This document shows positions 1 to 10,980 of a stretch of DNA of 64,000 bases, in pieces. Numbering within the stretch: position 1 is the first letter of the stretch; every line of letters starts with the position of its first letter. The position numbers and the translations under genes were made by a program. This DNA comes from Acanthosoma haemorrhoidale (taxonomy: Eukaryota > Arthropoda > Insecta > Hemiptera > Acanthosomatidae), in NCBI GenBank assembly GCA_930367205.1, contig OV884012.1, positions 47,141,239 through 47,205,238 of the forward strand, in the 5' to 3' direction. The notes below the pieces were generated by a model, which saw only the letters and a list, made by a program, of their open reading frames with translations, did not search any database and was not told the origin of the DNA.

Positions 1-427
1 TAGAGTTAGTAGCACGATTTATTTATCTATAAAAACAAACTTATCCTATAAACAAACCCCTGTTCATAAGAGATTAAAAAATAACTCTGTTTCGAATTCA
101 CGAACTACTCCTGCTTTTGAACGCCTTATTTATCGCTCAGGAGGAACGATGTGGTGCAATTACTTGCCTTTCAGTTTGCTACCAACACTTCGAGCCAATG
201 TTTGAAAAGTCAAACTTATAAAAAGTTTCATTTATTGCAAAAGAGTTATTTTCTTTTCAACAAATCTTAAAAATTAATTTGATTGAGCTGCGTTGTTGTG
301 ATAAGGGAAGGCTTTAATTTGCCCTACAATTTGATAAATTGCTTGATTTATATTGGAACTAGACTTAACAATTCATCTATTAGACATTATATATATATAA
401 GTTATCGTCTCTATCTCTCTATATATA
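1..427. other. AT-rich non-coding DNA
   Basis: I see no ORF with recognisable content here. The stretch ends in a short TA/CT simple-sequence run just before the terminal repeat of the neighbouring transposon. Confidence 0.5.
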
Positions 428-428
428 T

Positions 429-451
429 AGGGTGTCCCAGAATTAACGCAA
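429..451 (-). repeat. Terminal inverted repeat (one end) of a Tc1/mariner-superfamily element
   Basis: The sequence GGTGTCCCAGAATTAACG, followed by CAAG, lies about 80 bp beyond the stop codon of the transposase remnant. This is the kind of terminal sequence that insect elements with a DUF4817-type transposase carry. The matching inverted copy is not found on the far side of the transposase start (checked to about position 1700), so the other end is lost or too diverged to see. Confidence 0.6.
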
Positions 452-527
452 GATTTTAATAGAAAACACAGTTTTTAGTATTTTTGTTGTTATTTTTTTA
501 TTAAATTATAAAGTAAATAAGATAGGG

Positions 528-1164
528 TTATTTATGGAATAACATATCGGGCAAATGGCCTTCACAACTTTGCTGGCACATACGCACTCTTTTGTCGAAA
601 TTTTCCATGACCATTTGGCATAAATGTTGTTGAATTTCGTTGATGCAGCGTTGAATTTCCTCTTTTAATGCACGGGTGGATTTGGGATTGTTAACATACA
701 CCTTTGACTTCAAATAACCCCATAAAAAGAAATCTAAAGGTGCTATATCACACGATCTAGGCGGCCAATTCTGATCACCGAAACGAGAGAGTACACGACC
801 TGGAAATGTCTCATGCAGTATTTGAATTGTTTCATGAGCTGTATGGCATGTGGTACCATCTTCTTGAAACCACATATTGGCCACATCAATATCATCCAAT
901 TTCGGCACAAAGAACTGTGTTTACGAGGTCGAATTGATGTTCCTAGATTTTCAACAACACTCTTACGCACTGCTTCGATATTGACATTGTCTCCAACTGA
1001 TCCCGTCTCCTTAAACTTTTCAATTATCTCTCCACAGTTGAATTCAAAACACTATTCCGACCATATTTTGTATGAAATTTTCAAACTGCGGCCACCAAAC
1101 TTTCAATATTTTTGAGATAATGTTCAACAATAAAGACACGTTGTTCTATCGTGTAACGCTCCAT
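528..1164 (-). pseudogene. DUF4817-type (mariner-like) transposase, internally deleted
   Basis: A cut-and-paste DNA transposase remnant read on the minus strand. The start codon at 1164 opens with MERYTIEQRVFIVEHY, the N-terminal helix-turn-helix (DUF4817) signature of this insect family. The reading continues through IEAVRKSVVENLGTSI. It then jumps frame near position 910 into the catalytic C-terminal part, which begins MPKLDDIDVANMWFQEDG and includes GDQNWPPRSCDIAPLDFFLW, the second-aspartate region of the DDE/DDD fold, followed by a YLKSKVY motif. About 210 codons remain, where the family usually has about 340. The linker and first catalytic aspartate region are missing, so this copy is dead. 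The frame change sits exactly at the deletion join. Confidence 0.85.
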
Positions 1165-2279
1165 TTTTGCTAACATCAATCCTTAATGTTAACATTTTTT
1201 ATCCTCTGAATGATGCTACTTTATTGCTTAATTTTCACTACTTTTTAATACACTTCAGACTTTACTTGAATAAGGGCCAAGAGCCGTTGAATAAACCTTT
1301 TTTGCTGAGTAGTTTTCTGAAAATTGTTATAATATATGAATTCTTCCCTTCTTTGGTAAGTTAATTTAACATTACATATTTTGAAATTTCTTTTTTCTTT
1401 TCAATTTAATGTTACTTTTATTTCAGAAAATAGGAAAATACATTTTTTACCGACATAAAATTATATTTTTGCATCAAAAGGGACTTACAATCAGGGAAAT
1501 TCAATAAGAAGCTATAAAGGTTCTATTACGTGGATTCGTTGTCATAAAAAAATAACTCCTGTTGCAGAACAACAGCAGAAAACTATCGCATTTTTGCACC
1601 AACAAAAAAAAAGTAGCTCAGGACTTTGTTGGTAGTACAGGGACATTCCTTAATTAGAAGGATTCCTTTGGCATAATCAGAATATTCTTCTGGAACATCC
1701 TTCCCCGTAAGAGTATAAATAATTTATATAGTTGTTGATATTTGAAACATTCTAATTATATAATGTTGATTACTAATATGCAGAAAGAAGTACGTACCAA
1801 CTTTTGGTATTTGTATTTTATTATTTTCTTAATGCATAATAGGTATTAAGTATTTACATATTTTCCTAATATAAAATTTGTTAATTAGTGCGTGTGTGAA
1901 TTTGTGTACAGATTTTATTTTTATTTGTATAGCAAGTTCTTTCATTATTTTCTCCGTATTGTTTTGGTTTACAGTTATTTCATTGTATATTTTTAATTCC
2001 TGTTTCTTATGAGTATATTTATATTTTGAATTATATCTTTTCTTGATTCATCATACATCTTTTTATTTATTTTATTTGTACATGGTATATTTTAGTGAAA
2101 AACCACAAAGGACCACCTTTTTGTTAAATAAACGTTTCTTTGTTATTAAGTGACATAATCTCATGATAATAAAGATATTATTATTACAATGGCTATATGG
2201 GATGAGGCTTGTGCCTGCTTGTGGAAATTCGGATAGATTTAAAAAAATAAAATTTCTGATTTATTCAAAGACCGTTTCA
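1165..2279. other. AT-rich non-coding DNA
   Basis: I see no gene, tandem array or terminal repeat. Several short poly(A)/poly(T) runs are present. ORFs here are short and of ordinary AT-rich composition. Confidence 0.45.
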
Positions 2280-2860
2280 GTTTCGGCCCGGGAATTAACT
2301 ATGATTGCGAACACTTTACAGGATTATATTGAATAATTAGCTGTGCATGGACTGAAATCTCTATCAACTTTTTGTGGCGGATATTTTTGCTCTCTCAGAG
2401 TGAAATGTACAAAGGGTGCCAGGCAATCCGTTCGGCCATCGAAGCAAAAAAACGTCGTTACCGGGGATTTAGCCGTCCGACCGCTGCCCGGATCGTTTTT
2501 TGTTTTTATTTTTTGCCGGCTAAGTTAATTGTATGACCGGGTCTGTCTGGCGTTAGGTTTTTGCAAGTATTAAGGTTTAATCCGGCTGTGTAAGCTGCCT
2601 GGTTTATGCGCTTCCACACAGACACTTTATTTATGTGTTAATAACCTTCCGCACACATTTACTTTAGGGTCGCCTGTACTCCGGCATTAGCCCCTACCCT
2701 TTCCACCGCATTTAGACCACAAAGTTTAACTAAATGACTCTTAGCAGTTCGTTACTGTCTAATTTGTTGGCAAGTTTCGGCCGTACGTTCAAGGATGGAG
2801 GCAGACCCGCCTCAGTTGTTGGTGGGTATTCACAGATCCTTCTCCTGCCTGACACTGCTG
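2280..2860. other. GC-balanced non-coding island
   Basis: Local composition rises well above the surroundings and the stretch is neither repetitive nor open in any frame beyond about 60 codons. It contains TTTAT-type and GTTAATAACC motifs that homeodomain proteins could bind. It could be a regulatory element, but no homology can be shown from the sequence alone. Confidence 0.3.
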
Positions 2861-4240
2861 CTCTTGTTCCCTTTTGAGATCGTTAATTATAAAAAACAAC
2901 AAAAAAAAAACAGTATAAAAATATTTGAACTCTCACTGTATGGACGCTGTGTCTGTCAGATTAATCAATGATTCTTATCGGATACGAGGGATCACGCTTC
3001 GTCTAACTGCCCGTTTAAAAATATTTATGCTAAGATAGCTATCGTTATATTATGTAATCGATCAGATTTTTTATTTGAAAAAGACTTCATTTTGGCATAT
3101 TTTTATAGGCACTATATTGAATCTCCAAGGAACTAAATAAACTAAAATTGCACATTCTTCTATTATATATTTTGTGTAGCTATGGACCATTTTAATCAGA
3201 GTATAAAGTTAAATACCTGACTAATTTATTTAATGCAAATCATACTCTGAACTTATATTGTTATTTGGTTTTAAGTTAATAACGAGAAAATAGAAAAACT
3301 AACATGCAACATATCGGCAACGTTAAGTAATTTTGATATGATCTCTTAACTCTTTTGTTTAATAGCAATTTTGGGCTGTTCAGTTCTAATTTTCCTCCTA
3401 GCCTTCGAGAAAATAAAGTACATTGATCCAAATGATTAAAAAAAACGTTTTTGAGAGGGGATGATATATATGATATATATATAAGTGAAGCTCCGGGGAG
3501 CATCAGTATCCAACCTTAATCCCCGAACTGTGGGACGTAAACATCCCGAATGTAAATATACAGGATTATAGACTCGAAATAAACAGTCTTGTTCTAACTT
3601 TCATGCGTGTTGTTTCTTAGTACCTTTTTTAATTTTTTTTTTAATTTGAAAGCCAACAAACATTAACTTATATATATATATATATATGTTTTGTTTTGTT
3701 TAATATTGTATCCATTTAATATTTGTATAAATAATATTTTAGTGGTTTAGGTTGCACAAAATATGAAGTACTTTTTATGGTTTTGGTTATATTTTTTATA
3801 CAGTCTTACTGCCATTGAAAAACAGAATTTTTATTAAATTCACGGGAATACTCAGGACAAACATATTATTTGTGTGAGGTTTTATCATACGGTATTATGA
3901 TATGTCCACTAAAACAAATCAATTTAATTCTAAGTTTAAAAAAATCCAATACTAATATGCAATGCATCTAGTCTAAAATCAAAAGAGTAACATTATCATT
4001 CTTGATTAAGAATAAAGCCTTTATTGAGTTACGGGTAAATTTTACTAAGGAAAATTAAACAAAAAAAACGACGAAAAATAAATAAAAACAACTAGATGGT
4101 AATAGAAAAACATTTCTTCATAATATAATATACGCTTAGCTCCTATGTTTGGAATATTTTAAAGTAATGGATTCACTATGTTTACATTTTCCCGCAAATT
4201 CATTGTTTATCTCTTTTAATTCCATAATATAATCTGCTTT
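2861..4240. other. AT-rich non-coding DNA with short TA microsatellites
   Basis: TA-type runs occur near 3463-3483 and 3671-3688. No gene is recognisable. A 75-codon opening on the minus strand at 3276-3503 has no family resemblance. Confidence 0.45.
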
Positions 4241-4247
4241 GAATACT

Positions 4248-4278
<31 letters not shown>

Positions 4279-4440
4279 ATATATGTATATATTGTATGAA
4301 TGAGCGAGTGAATGATGAACTGTAAATATGGTATGAATGAGAGCATTTATCTTAATTACTTATTGCCTTATAAAAGGCAGATTGTAATTATAGCACAATA
4401 AAGGAATTTAACTAACTAAAAAAAAAAAAAGAATACTTAT
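4241..4440 (+). mobile_element. 5'-truncated LINE tail (copy A) with 10-bp target-site duplication
   Basis: GAATACTTAT at 4241-4250 is repeated at 4431-4440, directly after a poly(A) tail (4418-4430). The insert is therefore 4251-4430. From about 4291 it matches the 3'-UTR of four other copies in this window (TGTATGAATGAGCGAGTGAA and onward). It keeps the stem-loop TGCCT/AGGCA at 4364-4379 and an AATAAA signal. The first 40 bp of the insert are a TA/TG simple repeat that the other copies lack, so it was added at the 5' junction or expanded there later. Confidence 0.88.
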
Positions 4441-4499
4441 GAGATATTGGAGTGTACAATGGTTTGCCGAATATTATTCTCAGAAACTTATTTTAGATA

Positions 4500-4625
4500 A
4501 TTTGAAGTTGCTGATATTGGTGTGACTGACTAAGCTCCATGTAGGGGCTGCGTAAGTTAACATCACTTAATGGCGAATTGTAAATGAGTAGTTCATATAA
4601 TATGTTATACAAATATTCGTTCATG
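4500..4625 (-). repeat. LINE 3'-UTR-like repeat (Jockey-associated)
   Basis: GACTGACTAAGCTCC and the following 90 bp resemble 45775-45890. There the same sequence lies downstream of a Jockey ORF2 end on the minus strand. By that context this is a solitary 3'-UTR piece of the same LINE, with no coding part left. Confidence 0.5.
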
Positions 4626-5980
4626 GTTAAAGGAGCCTTGGAGGTATTTTAGAAAAGTTGAAAACTCAAAACCAATACTTGAGAAGAAAATTGCGGCGGA
4701 GAGAGAGGGAGGAATTTGCCTCAGCAATTTTCTACGGTTAGGGAATATAGGTGAATAGGAAGGAATTAATAACTTGGGGAGCCTGCACCGGACAGCTGAA
4801 GAAAGAGCGCACTCCACGTGGGAGGACCGCCGAACCGAGAGAGGTGTGAGGCAGGTGGTGGAGAGAAAAATATAGTCATTCTCTGTTATTTCTACAGTAT
4901 ATTTTATCATTTATTTATATCTTAGAAAGAAGTTAGAAATTTTTTTTTCTTCAGAAATATTGCAGTGGTTATATGTAGGTTACATAATAAAATAAATAAA
5001 AGGAATCAAGGCAATGATGACCCAGCTGAACAATGAAGGGCTGTGGATGTGCGCGTTGGTTGTGGTTTAAGTTCATATTGATCAACAACAATGTCTCTAC
5101 CCACGAAACAGTATTTTATAATAAGCACTAGCGCTTTAAACTGGCGCTGCCATTCACTAGTGCTACAGCGAAAAACAAACAAAACATAAACAGATAACAC
5201 ATGTAAACTGTACTATATACTCTCTCTTCGTGTAAAGGGGTTCGACATGAGAATGTAATGTAAAATTAGAATTAATATTAATATATTAATGATAGAAAAT
5301 AGAATTTGTGAGGTGAATGCTAAAAGGCACAAGAGACTTTCAGGTATAGGTGTTTTCAAAGGGTACAAATAGATTTAGATAATTCTTTTATGGACCGACA
5401 TAAAAACAAATTCGAGGGCAGGTTACAAGCATTTTTTTTGTGCCACAAAAGGAAGAACCAGAATGGATATGGGACCCAGCAGCCCGGATAGCCATGAATG
5501 TTATGTGAAGGTACAATCATAACTTGATCTCATCTTGGCGTGAAAACATATCTATTAACACAGACAGGTCATATAGAAAATCCTCCTCCTGAGGGGAGAG
5601 GGAATGTGGCAGAACTTACGGATATAAGTAGTCGAAGGATGAGTCGAGTATACTCCAGTGGCATCCGAGCTAGAGGGCACATCACATTTATCTTCATTGT
5701 CTCTGGAAAACAGATCTTTGACTGTGGACTAGTTGGAGACGCTGGCTGAGGACATTGGCTTTGAGGTTGCACCTACCTCAGATTAAAGACATCGATGTAT
5801 ATTTCGTAAGCATAGTTACTAATAGTTAATAAGAAATACATTGAGACGTTCTGGATTTTGGATTTTCCAAAATCCAAATAAATAAATACTAACTAAGATT
5901 ACCTTTATTAATCTTAGCTAATCATGTTTAATTTCATATAATAGAGTTTAAACCTGTTAGCGAGTTAGTTTGAATATTCA
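4626..5980. other. Non-coding DNA with a purine-rich patch
   Basis: Positions 4680-4865 are G/A-rich and GC-balanced and resemble no coding family. The remainder is AT-rich with scattered short openings. I see nothing that can be named. Confidence 0.35.
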
Positions 5981-6300
5981 AGATGCGATTTAAGGCCTGG
6001 CGATCCTTGATACCCTTTTCCGGTTAGCTGGCTGGAGGTTTTCAGAAGATGCTGCTGAAAGAGAACTTGCCCCCGGCTGTTTCACCAACGCCACGCAGCT
6101 CCTAAGGGTTGGGTTCCCCGCGAATACACAAGCATCGGCTGACATCGATGTCCAATAAAATCCAGGAATGGACATGTGATCTTTCTTTTGGCCAATAGTG
6201 TGGGGATTAGTTGAGCATAGCTCGGAAGACATCAAGAGGAGGAGGAGAAGAATTCTAGTCCACGTCTATCCCCGAGTGAAGGAGGCACCCGTATCAATGT
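5981..6300. other. GC-balanced stretch with overlapping unassigned openings
   Basis: Both strands have openings of 60-80 codons between 5980 and 6235, and none shows a motif I recognise. The plus-strand reading, with AGWRFSEDAAERELAPG, looks protein-like in composition. It could be a worn transposon coding fragment, but I cannot assign it. Confidence 0.25.
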
Positions 6301-7460
6301 AGGGTGGTTATATAATTTTATAAGTATTAATAAGTTATAAGTAAAGTCAAGTGGTAATATGAAGTTGGTGCGATCGATGAAGAAGTATATTAGAGGCATA
6401 ACAAGGATTCAATCAGGAAACCCAACAAAGGATTCGTATGGACATAAGAAAGGAAACATCACACGACGCCGCTACTTAAGGAACTCCCAATGAACAATAA
6501 TTACAGTACCGGGTAAAAAAACAAAAGGAACTTCTATAGAAACTGATCAGTATCATTTCAATATTGAATGAATTCCTTCAGAATTTAAAAGGCAGTAACG
6601 ATTAAGGCTAAATGGCTCATTTTAATTTAGTTATATTAACATTATATTAGTTCATTTTAATATCAACAATTTCATTTTTGATGCATAATGTGTAATAATG
6701 TCATGCATAATAAACTTTAGTGAATTAAGTTTTGATAATATTAACTATTCCAATTTATTTTGGTATTTAATCATCAAAAGAATAAAGGTTGTATCATGAA
6801 CAACAGTCCTTGGATTGTTATGTTAACTAGTCAATTATAAAAGTAAAAGTTATTTCCACTGTTAATATAGTTGTGGGGCTGAACCATTGCACTTATTAAA
6901 CCCTTTCATACTCATCAAGAAACGAGGTACGTTACAATATTTTATGAACGTTGAAATTTTGCTGCTATCGCACCCTAATCCTGTTCCAATAAATAAAAAT
7001 TACAAAATGTGCAAAATTTCAGCTCAATCGGACAACTCTACTAGGGGACATTCAAACGCCTTGAAGTGATATTTGCAAGTTGCCTACTCCATTGTACTTA
7101 TTGTGACCATATCCTTCTAACACCGAGAATAAATTTTGTTTTCATTTTAGAGAAAATTATATACGAGATAAATAAAGTATTTGAAAAAATTACTTTTCCG
7201 GTGAAAATTTCAGGGTTGATGAGGACCACCTTGCAGTTGTCCGATTGAGATAACATTTTGCAAAGATTGGTTTTTTGTCAATTGAAACAATTTAAAAAAT
7301 TTTACCTCCACCCCACACCTCAGCATTGTTCAATGGACTTAACATTATGTTTTCTCGATAAAAAATCGTTTCTCTTTTAAAAGTTATGTGCATATATGCA
7401 GTTTAGAAAAAAATTCTAAATTTTTCATGTTATTTAAGAAATTTCACAAATTTTTTTATA
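6301..7460. other. AT-rich DNA with a 15-bp inverted repeat
   Basis: CTCAATCGGACAACT at 7023-7037 recurs exactly, inverted, at 7235-7249. Both arms have an AAATTTCA-like sequence on the same side. This looks like two oppositely oriented copies of a short repeat rather than one hairpin element. No gene is seen. Confidence 0.4.
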
Positions 7461-7630
7461 TGCCTATGGGTTTCTATTGTTATATTGTGCACTTGACAAT
7501 GGCTATTAGTGTTAGCTATTAAAAGCACTTTGCGTATAATAAAATACAAATTTGCGTGGACATTTTTATTGATGAATTAAGGGTTTTGTCACGGTTGCGA
7601 GTATGATTTATTTGTTTAGTTTTAAGGAGT
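7461..7630. repeat. Direct repeat, first copy (about 165 bp)
   Basis: The stretch from TGCCTATGGGTTTCTAT to TTTAGTTTTAA is repeated at 8072-8231, about 610 bp downstream, with roughly 85-90% identity by eye. It has no ORF and no terminal inverted repeats. It belongs to an unclassified dispersed repeat or a local duplication. Confidence 0.75.
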
Positions 7631-8071
7631 TGGGACTAAACTTTCAGAAAGTTAAAAAATAAGGGCAACCTTATATACGTGTGAATACTCTACACAACAA
7701 TCAATATCTGTAATCTACACAATAACTCATTAAAAAAAAATGCACCAAGATTAAAAGAAGCATTTAAAACAAGTTAATAGTTTAAATATATGGGCAAATA
7801 ATAAAATGAAGAATAAACGTATTGTAAATAATAGGAAAAAAATGTTAAAATGTTCCAATAATCTGTAAAGTTGTTTGTAATCTCACGTAAAACGTTTACA
7901 GTATTTACCTAATGATCTTGCCAATCAGCGCGGACTGATCTACTGACTCTTGAACAGCTCTGGTTCGTGAGTGCCGGGGCCATTTACCTAATAATGGAAT
8001 CTTCCTGAACGTTTGTTGAATTGGAGCAAGTAGCATTCAGTTTCATTTAAATGTTCTCTAGATTGTTTTAC

Positions 8072-8231
8072 ATGCCTATGGGTTTCTATAGTTATATTTT
8101 GCACTTGACTATGTCAGCGTTAGCTATTAAAAGCACTTGTGGGTATAATAAAATAAAAAATTTGCGTGGAAACATTGTTTTTGATGAATTAAGGGCTTTG
8201 TCACGGTTTCGAGTATGATTTATTAGTTTAG
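8072..8231. repeat. Direct repeat, second copy (about 160 bp)
   Basis: This is the counterpart of 7461-7630 in the same orientation. Small indels and substitutions distinguish the copies, so the duplication is not recent. The flanks do not match beyond the repeat. Confidence 0.75.
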
Positions 8232-8672
8232 TTTTAATGACTTTATGCAGTAATAGTTCATTAAAACCACAACATGTATGTAGTACATATTTTGAATCAA
8301 GACGTCGAGATGGATCTTAACCTGTGTTCATTTGATAGGAAAATATGATTTATTTACTCACAATTCATTGATTTGACCCTTCCCTATTTTCGATAAGGTT
8401 GTTAATTTTTAGCTCTAAGGAATCAAGGAGAATTTATTTAAAATATTTTTTGCAACCCTAGCTGCATGTAGAGGATCTTCATACTCTAAATGAAACAGAA
8501 CGACAATCCTTCTAGATGCAGCTATGTTCGAAAAAAAAATGCGATTTCGCTTTTGATGAGGCTATTTATATATTTACGTAATTAAAGCTCATTCAAGCCC
8601 CAAAACAAATATTATGAGTCAGGAAGTCAAGATATTTAATTGGATACCCTACTTAAAATGAAAACAAAATTT

Positions 8673-8761
8673 TTTTCTCCATTTAACACCCATTTATAAG
8701 CTGCATACCAGGTAGATTTGGTGTCCGTGAATCAGCCACTCCCAACTGTACAGGAAAAGTT
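8673..8761. repeat. 89-bp direct repeat, first copy
   Basis: These 89 bp recur at 9217-9305 with a single mismatch (GTGTCCGTG versus GTGTTCGTG). They contain no ORF or terminal repeat. The similarity stops abruptly on both sides. Confidence 0.85.
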
Positions 8762-9216
8762 ATTCGTTTATTACACATCAATTCATTAATGGTTCTTTAT
8801 TGTTTTTCATGGTGTTGTCAAAACTACCAAGTTAAATTCCAAACCTCTAAAAAAGACCGTTGGAGATCTTAATGAAAGTTTTGTGATTTTTTAAAATTAT
8901 ATTTTGAATAAACAAACCATAAATTGTATATTGTTAATGAGGACGTAAAGGTTTTTAATTTATAGTAGCTAATATATACTAAAATACAGAAAATATTTAT
9001 TGTTGCTATACTTACTGATTGATTAATTAATGGTACTTACTCATGTTTTATGGTATTGATTATGATTTTCATGTCTTTCTCATACTAAATGAGACTTCCT
9101 TGTAAAATTTCGTGCCTGTCTCCATCTTAAACAGTTAGTTACAATGTCCATTTGAGTTTTTGATTTTGAAAAATAAAATTAGCTTTTGAATTGCATGATA
9201 CAAAAGAGACAACTTA

Positions 9217-9305
9217 TTTTCTCCATTTAACACCCATTTATAAGCTGCATACCAGGTAGATTTGGTGTTCGTGAATCAGCCACTCCCAACTGTACAGGAA
9301 AAGTT
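9217..9305. repeat. 89-bp direct repeat, second copy
   Basis: Second copy of the 8673-8761 unit, in the same orientation and 544 bp downstream. The single mismatch in 89 bp implies either recent duplication or selection on the unit. Confidence 0.85.
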
Positions 9306-10025
9306 TGACGGATTGATACAGCTATTATCCGGGAATTGAAAAAAATTTCTCACTAATAATAACAAGGCTATGGAAGGGGGCAGCTGTAGTTGAGTGTAAC
9401 AAAATCCATCAAATTAGTATTTTAGCCCGTTTATATAAATCAATCAGCCATTATATATCAATAAATCACATTAATATGGAATGAGAGAATAAATTCGATG
9501 ATAATCTTAGAGGCATATTTTCGTAAACTATAGATCAGGGAGGAGCAGAAAAGATAAATGCAATATTTATGGCAGTTTAAACGAATTTTTGTAGCTATAA
9601 TGCGTTGAAGAACGAACAGACATAATTAAAATCATCATAGAGATCTATGATTTAGAGCCCTGCTCATTACCATACAAACTACGAAGTAATTGCTTAATTT
9701 GTGACCTTTCATTATTCTGTAAGGGGTTCGTGGTATTTTGTAGGTCGTAGAAAATACTATTTTTATTGGCCAAAAGGGGAATTAAAGTAGAGCAACAGAT
9801 CATAAAGATAAGAAAAAAATAAGAGATTTTCCAACAACCCTAAAAATTAATGTAACGTTGAGTTAGTCACTCTCTTATAATCTTATTCAGAAGCTTACAG
9901 ATTGTAAAACAAACGAAAAATAAACAATAGTACGACTATAGGCTCCAGTGATCCCACATTCGTTTATTGCTTAAAAATTCAAAAGGAGGAAATTCAAAGT
10001 AGTGATATAAACCCTACTATTTTTA
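9306..10025. other. AT-rich non-coding DNA
   Basis: I see no gene or structured repeat. Confidence 0.4.
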
Positions 10026-10304
10026 ATAATTACTAGCCAAAGAAATAATATACAAATATATTATGAAAGTCTAGAATCGTGACTCGAACCTCCACCACAA
10101 ATATTTAGGAGGGGCCCTCCCAACTGAGCTAGCCTGTGTTGGTGAGTTTCCGTTCATGAATCTCTCGCAGTGATTGTAGGCCCCATACCATGGCGCTCTA
10201 TACTGTGACCAGTGCTTGAGGTGTTAGAGCTCCGACTAGATATTGGGGATTCACTCGGGTTCGCGTCACGATTCGGTATATTTATTCTTTGGCTGGTAAT
10301 TAAT
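10026..10304. mobile_element. Palindromic short element with tRNA-like ends
   Basis: The two ends are imperfect inverted copies. AATTACTAGCCAAAGAA near 10030 pairs with the inverted AATTACCAGCCAAAGAA ending near 10304, with 25 of 29 bases matching over the outermost part. Further in, GAATCGTGACTCGAACC (10074-10090) is mirrored by GGTTCGCGTCACGATTC (10259-10275). Such a short inverted-ended element resembles a MITE. The tRNA-like segments inside its arms instead suggest a SINE or two SINE halves head to head. No ORF is present, and I could not fix a target-site duplication. Confidence 0.6.
10080..10131 (-). promoter_or_regulatory. tRNA-like internal pol III promoter (A and B boxes)
   Basis: On the minus strand TAGCTCAGTTGG (complement of 10120-10131) fits the A box and GGTTCGAGTCA (complement of 10080-10090) fits the B box, about 30 nt apart as in tRNA genes. 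The rest does not fold into a full cloverleaf with an acceptor stem that I can see. This is therefore a tRNA-derived promoter in a repeat, not a functional tRNA gene. Confidence 0.6.
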
Positions 10305-10620
10305 GCGGAATCCACTGTATTTTGCTATGCAGTACCGAATGTAGGGTTCATTATAAATAGAAATGAACATGAAAAATTTGAAAATTTATCGAATGTTATT
10401 ATGATAAACAGTATTTGAAATTGGATAAATTCAAATGAATTATCGAAGTTTCAGGGCACTTTATGTAGCTAAAATTTATTAAGAGTTCCAAGCTTGATGG
10501 TAATATTTCCTTTATACTTTAACGAAAAACTGACTCATTACGAAACGTCCTTAAGTAACGACTCATGCGTTGTTCTCAGAATATTATTCTCACCTTGTAA
10601 AAATTTAAAATTATTATACC

Positions 10621-10980
10621 AACGAAAGAAAGGCAACATATTCTCTGAGAATGTCCATCATACGGTGTTTTAGCCCGGGCAAAAAGTCTCCTTTGTCTCC
10701 TTAAATGAGCCGGGCTAATGCCTGACTAATGGTGACAATTTGGAGCTCTCTCGTTTCCGGTTTTGGAGGACAACACAGGAACTGCTCACTCATTAGTAGC
10801 CGTCATTAAACTCTCTTTACTGCTGTCTATATCTTTGTATACCTGCTCTTGCGCTTCCTCGATTGAGTCATCAAAGACGGCCAACAGGATAAGATAAGGA
10901 AATGACAGGATACAGCAGGAGAGGGGACGTTGTTCATTCATTCAGCAGTGGGAGAGACCATTACATACAACGATTTGGGC
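10621..10980. other. GC-balanced non-coding island with AP-1 and GATA motifs
   Basis: This non-repetitive stretch has no long ORF. It contains TGAGTCA (10864-10870, AP-1 type) and AGATAAGG (10892-10899, GATA type) close together, with further CATTA-type homeodomain motifs at about 10790-10815. An enhancer is plausible by motif content but unproven. Confidence 0.35.

Noticed and set aside
10077..10134. A functional tRNA gene on the minus strand
   Set aside because: The A and B boxes fit, but no complete cloverleaf is seen and the sequence lies in an inverted-repeat element.
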